Shown: one piece after another, positions 36,269 to 45,200 of the stretch | How positions within the stretch are numbered: the first letter of the stretch is position 1 | Layout of the letters: the number at the start of each line of letters is the position of its first letter | Notes under the pieces: model-generated | Told to the model about the DNA's origin: nothing | The model's input: the letters and a program-made list of their open reading frames with translations, nothing else | Database searches by the model: none | Translations under genes and position numbers: made by a program | DNA from: Oscillospiraceae bacterium | GTDB lineage: Bacteria; Bacillota; Clostridia; Oscillospirales; CAG-272 | Length of the DNA stretch: 64,000 nucleotides | Reading direction: 5' to 3' | Assembly: GCA_015064735.1 (NCBI GenBank) | Contig: SVRP01000005.1 | Span: 1-64,000, forward strand

Positions 36269-37489
36269 CTACCTCCGTTTATCTATACTTACTATTTCTG
36301 CTTTAGCGCTTCCGTCAGCCATAATCAAGGTAACGGTCTGCCCTATCGCCATATCCTCCACACGGCCGACTATACCTCCATCGGAGTTCTTCACTGCGCT
36401 GTAGCCTCTGTTCAGAACAGAAAGAGGATTCAAAGCGTCAAGTCGCTTTACAAGTCCGTCGTATAAAGACACGTTCTTGCCATATATATTTTCGATTGCT
36501 GTATGCAATCTCTTCTCGCCGTTTGAAATATTGTCCCTCATGCGCATAAGTCTTGATTCGGGACTTCTAGCCATAAGCGCCTGATTTCTGCTCTCAAGCA
36601 CATTGGATTTATTGCGAAGAATATTTTCAATTGCCGTATTAAGACTTCTTTCCCCTCCCGCAACAAAGTCGGAAAGCGCTCCTCTGTCGGGTACGGCAAG
36701 CTCTGCTGCCGCAGACGGTGTAGGTGCCCGTTTGTCTGCCGCAAAATCGCAGAGAGTAAAATCGGTCTCGTGCCCTACGGCTGAAATTACGGGTATTTTG
36801 GAGGCAGCCACGGTTCTTGCAAGAATCTCGTCGTTAAATGCCCACAGATCCTCAACGGAACCGCCTCCGCGACCTATGATTATTACGTCGCATAGCCCCT
36901 CGGCGTTGAGATATTCCATACCTGTGCAGAGGGATGCAGGCGCGTCCGCCCCCTGAACGAGAGATGGATAGATCCGTATCTCTGCCTGAGGATAGCGTCT
37001 GCCCGTAATATTTAGTATATCTCGTATTGCCGCACCTGTGGGAGCGGTTATAACACCTATGCGTTGCGGAAATTTCGGCAAAGGCCTTTTTCTTTCCTCC
37101 GCAAACAGTCCCTCGGCTTCGAGTTTTTTCTTTAATCTTTCAAATGCTTCAGCCATAGCGCCGATTCCGTCGGACACCATAGTTCTTGCATAAAGCTGAT
37201 ATCTTCCGCTTTTCTCATAGACGTCAATGCTTCCGTATATTACGACTCTCATTCCGTCTGCGGGATTGAAATTCATTCTCTGAGCATCGCCTCTGAACAT
37301 AACTGCGGATATCTCGGCTCCGTCATCCTTAAGGGTAAAATAAAGATGACCCGCAGAATGTCTCTTAAAATTGGATATCTCCCCTCTTACAGCGATTGAC
37401 GAAAGTATCTCATCACTGTTTATAAGCGCCTTTATATATCCGTTTACAGCGGTTACGGACAGAGCCGTGTTATTATTTGAAATATTCAC
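36269..37489 (-). CDS. xseA: Exodeoxyribonuclease VII large subunit
   Basis: This is a 406-residue nuclease subunit. The N-terminal OB fold has IAVRGEISNFKRHSAGHLYF. The catalytic domain has RIGVITAPTGAAIRDILN, IIGRGGGSVEDLWAFNDE and PVISAVGHETDFTLCDFAAD. A coiled-coil C-terminal part follows. It is followed directly by xseB. Confidence 0.96.
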   Translation of the reverse strand: MNISNNNTALSVTAVNGYIKALINSDEILSSIAVRGEISNFKRHSAGHLYFTLKDDGAEISAVMFRGDAQRMNFNPADGMRVVIYGSIDVYEKSGRYQLYARTMVSDGIGAMAEAFERLKKKLEAEGLFAEERKRPLPKFPQRIGVITAPTGAAIRDILNITGRRYPQAEIRIYPSLVQGADAPASLCTGMEYLNAEGLCDVIIIGRGGGSVEDLWAFNDEILARTVAASKIPVISAVGHETDFTLCDFAADKRAPTPSAAAELAVPDRGALSDFVAGGERSLNTAIENILRNKSNVLESRNQALMARSPESRLMRMRDNISNGEKRLHTAIENIYGKNVSLYDGLVKRLDALNPLSVLNRGYSAVKNSDGGIVGRVEDMAIGQTVTLIMADGSAKAEIVSIDKRR

Positions 37490-37510
37490 TTTTCCGTCCT
37501 CCCCGTGATT

Positions 37511-38479
37511 TTATTTTTCGTATTCCCTTTTGCATAGAAGGGCTATGCCCGCCGCGTTGTCTGCCGAGAACTGAGGCTCCGCGTAATAAGCGCAAAATCT
37601 TTCCGAAAGTCTTTTTCGCATAAGCCTATTGGACATTACACCGCCAGCGAAAAGCACTCTTGTCTTGCCGAATTTTTCTTCTGTCTGCGCTCCCATTTCA
37701 ATAAGAGTCCTACAAATAAAGTCAAACACAAACGCCGCCGCGGCGGTTTTGTCCTCGGTCTCCTTGTATATTTTAAGAGCAATATTCTCCGCCCCCGAAA
37801 GAGAGCATTTTATATTTCTTACGCATATTGGATGCTTTCGTATTTTTCCTACGTATTCAGCCGCCAATCGCTCCATCTCTATGCCACAGGGGAAACGCAA
37901 TCCGAGAGCTACCCCAACTCGGTCAATAAGCTGACCCGCATTTATGTCGTCGGTCTCGCCAACGGTAGTTACCTTAAGCCCTGATTCTGCAGGCTCTACG
38001 TAAAGTGCTTCGGTTGTGCCGCCCGACACGTGAAAGGCAACAAACGGAGCAGTCATAAGCTCGGTCATTGCACCGCTTGAATAAGCCGCCGCCATTACGT
38101 GTCCGTTCTGATGAGAAAATTCATATATAGGCGCATTGACCGCCGCCGAGAAGGAATATGCCGCCGCCTTTCCCGAAAGGAAACAAGGCATATACGAGCC
38201 CTCTGCATCTCTCGGTGTTACAGACACGCCCACCGCCAATGGGTTAAGCTCCTCTTTACGAAGCACCTCACGAAGCTCGCAAAGAATATCGGGAAGATTT
38301 CTAACGTGCTCAAACACCGCGTCGGATTGACGAAGTCCCCGCTGACCTTCCTTTACGGGCAAGGGTCTTTTGAGATTGGCAATCACTCTGCCGTCATCCG
38401 AGACCACCGCCGCTGAGGTCGTATAATTGCTTGTATCAAAGCCTACGAAGCAACCTCTCGTTGCTTTTCTTTCGGTCAT
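37511..38479 (-). CDS. TsaD/Gcp-related protein (divergent paralogue)
   Basis: This is a 322-residue ASKHA-fold protein related to TsaD, the enzyme for threonylcarbamoyl-A37 of tRNA. The His-x3-His metal motif is present as EFSHQNGHVMAA, and the Gly-rich parts FHVSGGTTEALYV and LFAGGVMSNRLM are typical. The N-terminus FVGFDTSNYTTSAAVV differs from the TsaD standard (AIESSCDET), so it is probably the second, uncharacterised paralogue found in many Clostridia rather than the housekeeping enzyme. It overlaps nusB by 4 bp. Confidence 0.8.
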   Translation of the reverse strand: MTERKATRGCFVGFDTSNYTTSAAVVSDDGRVIANLKRPLPVKEGQRGLRQSDAVFEHVRNLPDILCELREVLRKEELNPLAVGVSVTPRDAEGSYMPCFLSGKAAAYSFSAAVNAPIYEFSHQNGHVMAAAYSSGAMTELMTAPFVAFHVSGGTTEALYVEPAESGLKVTTVGETDDINAGQLIDRVGVALGLRFPCGIEMERLAAEYVGKIRKHPICVRNIKCSLSGAENIALKIYKETEDKTAAAAFVFDFICRTLIEMGAQTEEKFGKTRVLFAGGVMSNRLMRKRLSERFCAYYAEPQFSADNAAGIALLCKREYEK

Positions 38480-38922
38480 TTTTTTCTTTCTTCTTTCTTT
38501 ACGCCCTCTGCCTCAAGCTCGCTCTTCATAGAGTTGAGAACTCCGTTTATAAAGGTGCGCGCCTTGGGGTCATCATAGGTTTTGGTAAGCTCTATTACCT
38601 CGTTTATGGTAACGTTAAAGGGTATTGCCGACTCAAACATCATTTCATACGCGCCGAGACGAAGGAGTGAGCGGGACATCTTTGAAAGTCTGTCAGCTCT
38701 CCAGCCGTTTGCGCTTTTTCCTATTCTTTCGTCTATCTTGTCCTTATGTTCGAAGATAGTATAATACGCGTTCTTTATATACTTATCGTCGGGAATAAGA
38801 CGCTCCTCTGCCGACGCAGCGTATATCTCTATATAGCTTTCGTCGGTGCGGAATTCGCTTTCAAAAAGCAATCCAAGCAACAATTCTCTCGCTTCTCTTC
38901 TCGTTATCGTTTTCTCTGCCAT
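38476..38922 (-). CDS. nusB: Transcription antitermination factor NusB
   Basis: This is a 148-residue all-helical protein that binds boxA RNA with NusE for rRNA transcription. TRREARELLLGLLFESEF at the N-terminus and FNVTINEVIELTKTYDDPKA with FINGVLNSM at the C-terminus are characteristic. The start at 38922 has AGAGGAATTG upstream; a frame open to 38961 is rejected. It heads the operon that runs to ybaK. Confidence 0.94.
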   Translation of the reverse strand: MAEKTITRREARELLLGLLFESEFRTDESYIEIYAASAEERLIPDDKYIKNAYYTIFEHKDKIDERIGKSANGWRADRLSKMSRSLLRLGAYEMMFESAIPFNVTINEVIELTKTYDDPKARTFINGVLNSMKSELEAEGVKKEERKK

Positions 38923-39000
38923 GACAATTCCTCTTTTGTATACGATTTCTTTATTTTTCACGTATCTGCTAAAAAAGCATAATACTCCATACTAATTTAT

Positions 39001-39029
39001 ATTATATAACTTTTTATTTTAAAAGTCAA
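39001..39029 (-). promoter_or_regulatory. Promoter of the nusB-to-ybaK operon
   Basis: On the minus strand TTGACT (39024-39029) and TATAAT (39001-39006) are 17 bp apart, about 78 bp before the nusB start codon. No other strong promoter is obvious before recN. Confidence 0.65.
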
Positions 39030-39076
39030 TAAAGTAATGAATATTTTTATAATTATTCATGATTTTAAGAGCAGTT

Positions 39077-39104
39077 AAGGCGGGCTTCAAACGAAGCCCG
39101 CCTT
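39077..39104. terminator. Hairpin terminator downstream of the surface-protein gene
   Basis: AAGGCGGGCTTC pairs with GAAGCCCGCCTT around AAAC. It lies 11 bp past the stop codon of the leftward gene at 39116 and upstream of the nusB promoter. The T tract is weak on both strands. Confidence 0.65.
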
Positions 39105-39115
39105 GGGTTTGTTAT

Positions 39116-40381
39116 TTACGCTTTCTTTTTCTTTTTCAAAATGAATATGGCAACCGCTGCCGCAAGCACAACGAGCACCGACGGAATGAGCCAAAACAGG
39201 AAATTGTATTTTCCGCCTTCGTCGGGCGTATTTTGCGTCGTATCTCCGCCACCCGACGGGGTATTTGTAACCGGCGGGGGATTTTTTCTTGCCTCGATTG
39301 CCTCATCAAGTAATGCGCGACACTCGTCGTAGGTGATACAACCTTCTTCCTCCGTTACTGCTTTAAAGGCTTCAACAGTCTCAAATCCACCTAATTGCAC
39401 AGCCTTTTCAAAATCCATGTAACAGCTATATCCTAACCCAACACCAAGGTCATATATAATGTTGCCGGTACCTATATTTTCAGGAAACACAGGTTCTCCT
39501 ACAACATACGATATGTCTGCCAAGGAATAAATATCGTATAGCCTTTCACCAAAAAAGTTTTTTCCGTACAAAAAGAAATCGGAAATCTTTTTGGATTCGG
39601 CGATCAAACCATAGAATTCATCTGCCGGAAGCAAGAAATCATTAAATGATGCGTCGTATATTTTATCTTGTTCAACTGCTCCCGAAACCGTCACAAAGGA
39701 CGGAGCATAATATACATAATCACCGAGGTTTGTCTCATAATAAATCAAAAACGACACGGCATCACTATTGTCGTTTTTGAAATTGTCAATAAAAATAACA
39801 TTTGAAACAGTTAAATTATCAAGATTTTTCGTCGCCTCTGTATTGAGAAAAACCTTTTGAGGATTTAATACATATTCCTGTAACACAGCATATCCTTTGA
39901 TAATATACTCTGAAAATCTCCCTTCTCCGTCGTTTTTATCAACGTAAAACACCCCGTTATTCGCAAAAGCATTATCTTCCGAATATTCATCTTCTTTCAT
40001 AGGGAAAAGCTTAAAAATATATGGAGTTGCCCTTTCTACAACAGAATAAATATCCTTACCGCTTACCAACTCGTCCAAGACTGATGCATTGTTATATACT
40101 TTTACAAATCCGTCGCTTTCCAAAAGCATATCAATGTCAAAACCCATTTTTTCGGAAGCTTGTTCCCCGTACCATTCGGATATCTTTTCGTGTTTTTCTC
40201 TGTGTTCATTGAGAATGTTTGTCAATTCACTGTCGGGAATATTTACCGAATCGTATTCTTTCTGTCGTTCTTCGGTTATATTTTCATCTGATTCTCCCTG
40301 CAATGTCTCTGCATAAGAGGAAAACATAAGAGACGGTATAACAACACAAACACACAACATAAAGACAATTAATCTTTTCAT
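39116..40381 (-). CDS. Secreted, membrane-anchored surface protein of unknown function
   Basis: This is a 421-residue protein. It starts MKRLIVFMLCVCVVIPSLMF, a clear signal peptide with AGGAGG before the ATG at 40381; a longer frame to 40549 is rejected. A long charged and aromatic extracellular part follows. Near residue 365 is a low-complexity linker (NTPSGGGDTTQNTPDEGG). It ends with one hydrophobic helix and a KKKKKA tail, so the protein is anchored by its C-terminus. There is no LPXTG motif. I do not recognise the extracellular domain. It has its own promoter and a long structured leader. Confidence 0.75.
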   Translation of the reverse strand: MKRLIVFMLCVCVVIPSLMFSSYAETLQGESDENITEERQKEYDSVNIPDSELTNILNEHREKHEKISEWYGEQASEKMGFDIDMLLESDGFVKVYNNASVLDELVSGKDIYSVVERATPYIFKLFPMKEDEYSEDNAFANNGVFYVDKNDGEGRFSEYIIKGYAVLQEYVLNPQKVFLNTEATKNLDNLTVSNVIFIDNFKNDNSDAVSFLIYYETNLGDYVYYAPSFVTVSGAVEQDKIYDASFNDFLLPADEFYGLIAESKKISDFFLYGKNFFGERLYDIYSLADISYVVGEPVFPENIGTGNIIYDLGVGLGYSCYMDFEKAVQLGGFETVEAFKAVTEEEGCITYDECRALLDEAIEARKNPPPVTNTPSGGGDTTQNTPDEGGKYNFLFWLIPSVLVVLAAAVAIFILKKKKKA

Positions 40382-40549
40382 GTTATTTTCCTCCTTCTCT
40401 GTATAAAAATATAGAATCGCATAGGTAGAGCCGAGCCCCCACCTATGCGTTTTTGCTGAATCAATATATAAATTTCCTCGGCAACGTAGATTTTTGGTTG
40501 TCGGGCTTTTTTCTGTTTTTATTTTACCATGTTTTGCCTTATTTGTCAA
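40382..40549 (-). promoter_or_regulatory. Promoter and structured leader of the surface-protein gene
   Basis: On the minus strand TTGACA (40544-40549) and TAAAAT (40521-40526) are 17 bp apart, giving a leader of about 130 nt. It contains a small hairpin (CGACAAC with GTTGCCG) near 40480-40505 and a strong one at 40412-40445 (GCATAGGT pairing with ACCTATGC around GGGGGCTCGGCTCT). There is no T tract after the second hairpin. It does not fit a riboswitch class that I can name. Confidence 0.5.
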
Positions 40550-40568
40550 GAAAAATTTGTCGAGCAGT

Positions 40569-40604
40569 AAAAACGCATCCCCGATTCTGAGAGATGCGTT
40601 TTTT
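40569..40604. terminator. Terminator downstream of the glycosyltransferase operon
   Basis: AAAAACGCATC pairs with GATGCGTTTTTT around 13 bases. On the minus strand it begins 2 bp after the stop codon of the glycosyltransferase gene, and it can act in both directions. Confidence 0.75.
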
Positions 40605-40606
40605 GA

Positions 40607-41563
40607 TTACTTTTCTATTTTCTCTGTAACCTCATCAAAGTTTATGCGCTCTTCCTCGATTACGAGAGGACGGTTCATAACTCTTGCGTTCATGCTCATT
40701 ATGTACTCGCCAAGGAAGCCTATAAAGAACAGAACGAGTCCCGTAAGGAATGTCATGGTAAGGATTATAGGCGCTACGGGTCCGCTGAGAAGGAAGCTGT
40801 TAGCAAGCTTGATTATAAGGCAGATCAATGCTCCGATAAAGCTTCCCATACACATAAAGATTCCAATAAAAGAGGACGCTCTCATTACGGTCTTTGTATA
40901 AGAGGTAAAGGAAAGCATTGCCGCATCGTAAAGGCTGAAGAAGTTATTGCTGGTCTTACCCGCGCGCCTCTTTGCCTGCTCGTACTCTATCTTCTTTATC
41001 TTGGGTCCAAGCTCTGCAACGATTCCGCGGATAAAGGGTGTGGGGTCCTTAAGGTCGCGAAGTACCTGAATAAAGCTCTTGTCATAAAGACCGAAGCCCG
41101 TAAAATGCTCTATCTGTTCAACCTTTGACATCTTGCGCACAGTCTTATAATAAAGACTGCGCAAAGCATACATGAGCTTATTTTCCTTGCTCGAGGTCTT
41201 GATTCCGATAACTATCTTGTAGCCCTCCTCCCACTCGGCAAGAAACTTGGGGATCATCTCAACGGGGTCCTGAAAATCGCAGCACACAGAAATGGTACAG
41301 TCTCCCGTAGTCTGGCACAGACCGTAATAGGGCGAATTGAACTGGCCGAAATTTTTGGAGTTAAATATGGCTCTTATCTTCTTGTTCTTTGCGCATATTT
41401 CTCTCAACAGAGGTCTTGTGTTATCCTGCGAACAGTTATCTATGAAAAGTATTTCATAATCGTACTGAGGAAGCGCCTCCATCTGGGCTACAAGCGCCTC
41501 ACTCATTGGAACTACGTTTTCCTCCTCGTTATAACAAGGAACCATTATACTTACTTTTTTCAT
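40607..41563 (-). CDS. Family 2 glycosyltransferase with C-terminal membrane helices (GtrB/DPM-like)
   Basis: This is a 318-residue enzyme. The N-terminal GT-A domain has SIMVPCYNEEENVVPM and the metal-binding SVCCDFQDP. Two hydrophobic helices near residues 235-255 and 265-290 anchor it. The layout matches bactoprenol-phosphate glucosyltransferases such as GtrB. It probably transfers a sugar to undecaprenyl phosphate. It is the last gene of the CDP-sugar locus, so its donor or acceptor may relate to that sugar. Confidence 0.87.
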   Translation of the reverse strand: MKKVSIMVPCYNEEENVVPMSEALVAQMEALPQYDYEILFIDNCSQDNTRPLLREICAKNKKIRAIFNSKNFGQFNSPYYGLCQTTGDCTISVCCDFQDPVEMIPKFLAEWEEGYKIVIGIKTSSKENKLMYALRSLYYKTVRKMSKVEQIEHFTGFGLYDKSFIQVLRDLKDPTPFIRGIVAELGPKIKKIEYEQAKRRAGKTSNNFFSLYDAAMLSFTSYTKTVMRASSFIGIFMCMGSFIGALICLIIKLANSFLLSGPVAPIILTMTFLTGLVLFFIGFLGEYIMSMNARVMNRPLVIEEERINFDEVTEKIEK

Positions 41564-41583
41564 CGTTTTATCTCCTTAATGAG

Positions 41584-42501
41584 TTAATTCTTTTCTGCCT
41601 TATACCATTCGGCGGTCTTTTTGATTCCGTCGGCAAAGTCGGTCTTGGGAACAAAGCCCGTATCGGTCGTGAGCTTTGATATATCCGCACAAAGATACAT
41701 TACCTGATTCGGAGCATAAGGAATTTCACCAAGACCGATTTCCGCTTCCGCATCTGCTTCATTCCTTATTGCAATTATATAATCCTTAAGAGGGCGCGGT
41801 TTTCCGCTTCCGAGGCAGTATATTCCTTTTGCTGTTTCCGTTGCCCCAAGCAGATACAGGGCTCTTGCCGCATCGGCACTGTACAGATAATCCCATATCT
41901 GTTCTCCCGCCGTAAAGCTTGGTCTTTCTCTGTTAATTATTTTTTTGAGGGTAGACATTACCATTGAGTTTTCGGTATCGTACGGACCGTAAACGCTGAG
42001 AATTCTTGCCCAGACAAATCTTATTCCGAGAGCTTCTGCGCTAACGCGGCACATACTTCCCGCGCAAAGCTTTGCGATACCGTAGCCGTTTTCGGGAAAG
42101 GCGGGAGTTTCGGGAGTAAGCTTACCCTCTACTCTGCCGTACTCAGCCTGAGAGCCCGCTCCTACGAACGTGTTGCATCCAAGTCTTGCGGCAAGCGCCA
42201 AAGCGTCAAGCGCATATTTTACGTTTCTGTTCTGCAAGGGCATATCGTTTCTTGAGCTACCCGTTGTACCCTCCCACGCAAAATGATAGAACACGTCGTA
42301 TTTTTCATTGGTTCCAAGAGCAAAGCTTTCAAGCTCATCCAACGAGCACTCCACTTTTTTTATATATCTGCTCTCTTTTATCCGGTCGTTTCGCCTCGAG
42401 CCCTTACGGCAAAGAACAAGGGTTTCAACGCCTTGCTCCGAAAGCTCGGCAAGCAATGCCATTCCAACAGCTCCCGTAGCACCCGTAACTACTGCTTTCA
42501 T
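41584..42501 (-). CDS. NAD-dependent epimerase/dehydratase (nucleotide-sugar reductase or epimerase)
   Basis: This is a 305-residue extended SDR. GATGAVGMALL is the cofactor motif, and the catalytic set is seen as GAGSQAEYG and the Tyr-x3-Lys of NGYGIAKL. It sits after rfbF and rfbG, so it probably reduces or epimerises CDP-4-keto-6-deoxyglucose. The start at 42501 has GGAGG 8 bp upstream; an in-frame TTG at 42507 is less likely. The exact product sugar cannot be told from the sequence. Confidence 0.82.
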   Translation of the reverse strand: MKAVVTGATGAVGMALLAELSEQGVETLVLCRKGSRRNDRIKESRYIKKVECSLDELESFALGTNEKYDVFYHFAWEGTTGSSRNDMPLQNRNVKYALDALALAARLGCNTFVGAGSQAEYGRVEGKLTPETPAFPENGYGIAKLCAGSMCRVSAEALGIRFVWARILSVYGPYDTENSMVMSTLKKIINRERPSFTAGEQIWDYLYSADAARALYLLGATETAKGIYCLGSGKPRPLKDYIIAIRNEADAEAEIGLGEIPYAPNQVMYLCADISKLTTDTGFVPKTDFADGIKKTAEWYKAEKN

Positions 42502-42587
42502 ATTCAAGCCTCCGCTTTAATATACGTTAAATATGTCTCAACATACAGAAACAGCGCGAGATAGTCTCCGGCGCTGATTCTGATTTT

Positions 42588-43655
42588 TTATTTTATCCAG
42601 TTGCTTTTTGCAATAAACTCGTTTATTTGCTTATCCATGCAAGCTCCGAGATCTCCCCCGTCTCGCATACACTTCGACCACTCAACGGTAGCTTCGATAG
42701 CATCGGAAAGATTCCATACGGGAGTCCAACCGAACACGGTCTTAAGCTTTGAGCAATCAAGCTTCAAAAAATTAGCCTCGTGAGGACCGCCGTCATAGCG
42801 GTTTATCCACTTCATTCCCTCTCCCCAAGTACGGCAGAAAAGGTCAACGAGCGCGCCCGTACGGAAGCAATCGCATTCGTCGGGTCCTACGTTGTAATAT
42901 CCCGCAACCGCTCCATCCTTATACTGCGCCTCGGCAATCATAAGATATGCCGTTACAGGCTCAAGAACGTGCTGATAGGGTCTTGTTGAATGGGGATTTC
43001 TTACAATAATATCTCTCTTATCAAAAGCCGCGCGAACGCAGTCGGGGATAATTCTGTCGTTAGCAAAATCTCCGCCTCCGATAACGTTACCCGCTCTTGC
43101 TGTGGATATAGCTATCCTTCCGTCAGCAAAGAATGAATTCTTATAGCTGTGGGTTACAAGCTCCGAGCACGACTTACTGTTAGAGTAAGGGTCAAATCCG
43201 TCAAGAGGCTCGTTCTCACGGTAGCCCCACTCCCACTCGCGGTTGAGATAAACCTTGTCGGTGGTTACGTTAAGGAAAGACCTCACTGTATCAGAAAGTC
43301 TTACGCATTCGAGAATGTTAACAGTACCCATGACGTTAGTTTCATAGGTATACTTAGGGTCCTTGTAGCTATCTCTCACTATAGGCTGAGCCGCAAGATG
43401 GAGAACTATTTCGGGTTCTGCCTCATCAAAGCATTTCTTAAGAGCGTCAAAATCTCTGACGTCTCCGATAACCGATTTCATTCCCTTTTCAATGCCCGCA
43501 AGCTCAAAAAGGGCGGGGTCAGTGGGAGGGGTCTGGGAAAATCCCGTAACGATCGCTCCCGCATTTACAAGCATACGGCACATCCAAGAGCCTTTAAAGC
43601 CCGTATGTCCGGTTACGAGTACTTTTTTTCCTTTATAAAAGCTTAAATCCAACAT
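42588..43655 (-). CDS. rfbG: CDP-glucose 4,6-dehydratase
   Basis: This is a 355-residue extended SDR that converts CDP-glucose to CDP-4-keto-6-deoxyglucose. KKVLVTGHTGFKGSWMCRML and LHLAAQPIVRDSYKDP are diagnostic of this enzyme, and the Tyr-x3-Lys site is FDPYSNSKSCSE. The ATG at 43655 overlaps the stop codon of rfbF (TGATG), so translation is coupled. Confidence 0.95.
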   Translation of the reverse strand: MLDLSFYKGKKVLVTGHTGFKGSWMCRMLVNAGAIVTGFSQTPPTDPALFELAGIEKGMKSVIGDVRDFDALKKCFDEAEPEIVLHLAAQPIVRDSYKDPKYTYETNVMGTVNILECVRLSDTVRSFLNVTTDKVYLNREWEWGYRENEPLDGFDPYSNSKSCSELVTHSYKNSFFADGRIAISTARAGNVIGGGDFANDRIIPDCVRAAFDKRDIIVRNPHSTRPYQHVLEPVTAYLMIAEAQYKDGAVAGYYNVGPDECDCFRTGALVDLFCRTWGEGMKWINRYDGGPHEANFLKLDCSKLKTVFGWTPVWNLSDAIEATVEWSKCMRDGGDLGACMDKQINEFIAKSNWIK

Positions 43656-44443
43656 CAGTCTTCCCAATTCTTCCAAGGAGCTTCACCGCTCTGCCAAATA
43701 GCCTCAAGGGTATCGCAGTCCTTCTTAGTATCCATGCACTGCCAAAAGCCGTCATGGTGGAATCCCATAAGCTCGCCGTCCTTTGCAAGCTGCTCAAGGG
43801 GAGTCTTTTCAAATACCGTGGCATCGCCCTCAATATAGTCTATAACCTTAGGATCAAGGACCATGAAACCGCCGTTGATGGGGTTTCCGTCGCTGTCTCT
43901 CTTCTCTCTGAAGGAGGTGATCTTATTGGTTGATGAATTCATTTTTATAACACCGAAGCGCTGTCCCGCATTGACTACGGTAAGTGTAGCGAGCTTTCCG
44001 TGCTCCTTATGAAAATCAACGAGAGCATTGATATCAAGGTCGGTAAGTCCGTCACCATAGGTCATGAGGAAGGGCTCGTCCGGCTTGAGATATTTCTTTA
44101 TTCTCTTTATTCTTCCGCCTGTCATGGTATTAAGACCCGTATCGGCAACGGTTACCTTCCATTGCTCCGTGTAGGTCTTATGTACCTTCATCTTATTTGT
44201 ATTATTGGTAAAGTCGAAGGTAACGTCAGACGCGTGAAGAAAATAGTCATTAAAGAAATCCTTTATATACTGCTGCTTGTAGCCGCAGCAAATAATAAAC
44301 TCATTAAAGCCGTGCGCAGAATATTTCTTCATTATATGCCAGAGAATGGGCATTCCTCCAATCTCTATCATGGGCTTGGGCTTCAAGTGAGATTCCTCGG
44401 AAATTCTCGTTCCGAAGCCGCCCGCTAAAATTACGACTTGCAT
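43655..44443 (-). CDS. rfbF: Glucose-1-phosphate cytidylyltransferase
   Basis: This is a 262-residue nucleotidyltransferase that makes CDP-glucose. VILAGGFGTRISEESHLKPK is the nucleotide-binding loop with the signature Lys, and EIGGMPILWHIMKKYSAHG follows. The start at 44443 has AAAGGAA upstream; a frame open to 44524 lies in the promoter region. It is the first gene of the rfbF-rfbG-epimerase-glycosyltransferase operon. Confidence 0.95.
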   Translation of the reverse strand: MQVVILAGGFGTRISEESHLKPKPMIEIGGMPILWHIMKKYSAHGFNEFIICCGYKQQYIKDFFNDYFLHASDVTFDFTNNTNKMKVHKTYTEQWKVTVADTGLNTMTGGRIKRIKKYLKPDEPFLMTYGDGLTDLDINALVDFHKEHGKLATLTVVNAGQRFGVIKMNSSTNKITSFREKRDSDGNPINGGFMVLDPKVIDYIEGDATVFEKTPLEQLAKDGELMGFHHDGFWQCMDTKKDCDTLEAIWQSGEAPWKNWED

Positions 44444-44512
44444 ATATAATTCCTTTCTGTTTTCTGTCATTATCATAATAATATGTCGAAACTGCAATAT
44501 AGGCACATATAT

Positions 44513-44541
44513 ATGATACCACAATGTCGAATTTTTGTCAA
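44513..44541 (-). promoter_or_regulatory. Promoter of the rfbF operon
   Basis: On the minus strand TTGACA (44536-44541) and TATCAT (44513-44518) are 17 bp apart, about 70 bp before the rfbF start codon. Confidence 0.7.
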
Positions 44542-44615
44542 CACCTTTTAAAGTTTTATATATTGGTGTTTTTGCGTTTGTAAGGATATTTTTCCTTTTT
44601 ATAGCTTTTCGACGA

Positions 44616-45200
44616 TCAAACGGTTCCCTTTTGGGCTTCGTAAGTCAATTCGGCGGCAAAAGCAGATGGGGAAAGCAGCTCCTTATCAAAAAGCTCATCT
44701 CCCGTATTCAGAATGATTCTTCCGCCCCTCCCCTCGTAAATTATCTCCTTATACGGAGGGTATACAAGAAGCACCTCTTTTAGATTTTCATTTTTTGCGT
44801 ATTTTTTCGGAAGTCTTGTTTTAGGTACCTTTCCTGCGCGTCCCCTAAGCTGCAATTCATTCGCCCTTGAAGTATCTATAACGGGAACTGTTTTTCTTCT
44901 TTCAAAAACCGTTCCGCCGTCGGTCAGAACGAGAGTGGACAAAATATGCTTGGCATTCCAGAGCTTGACGGCATATGTCTTATCCTCATTATAGAGAAGC
45001 ATGTCGTACTTATAGGAAAGATTGCGCACCGTAAATATATTTTTGTAGAATTTTCTGTGCTTGTATCCCATTGATTCCGCATCCTTAAGAAGCCTTTTTA
45101 CGGCTTTTCGCTGGGACAGCTTAGAGCATACAAAGGGATATATAAAAACACCGCCTGTAAAAGCCAGCGCCAGTGCCACAACAACCACTGAAAAAAGCAT
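44616..45200 (-). CDS. Membrane-anchored protein of unknown function
   Basis: This is a 194-residue protein with one N-terminal hydrophobic helix (residues 2-24) and a basic linker (SKLSQRKAVKRLLKD). The cytoplasmic part contains YDMLLYNEDKTYAVKLWN, which recalls restriction-like NERD folds but is too weak to assign. AGGAGG precedes the ATG. It has its own promoter and a hairpin in its leader. Nothing in its neighbours explains its role. Confidence 0.65.
   Translation of the reverse strand: MLFSVVVVALALAFTGGVFIYPFVCSKLSQRKAVKRLLKDAESMGYKHRKFYKNIFTVRNLSYKYDMLLYNEDKTYAVKLWNAKHILSTLVLTDGGTVFERRKTVPVIDTSRANELQLRGRAGKVPKTRLPKKYAKNENLKEVLLVYPPYKEIIYEGRGGRIILNTGDELFDKELLSPSAFAAELTYEAQKGTV

Noticed and set aside
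37511-38479. Assignment as the standard tsaD gene
   Set aside because: The N-terminal motif and length differ from housekeeping TsaD, so the gene symbol was not used.
40412-40445. Leader hairpin before the surface-protein gene as a c-di-GMP or other known riboswitch
   Set aside because: The conserved core segments of the classes that I can recall (c-di-GMP, SAM, TPP, preQ1, fluoride, guanidine) are not present.
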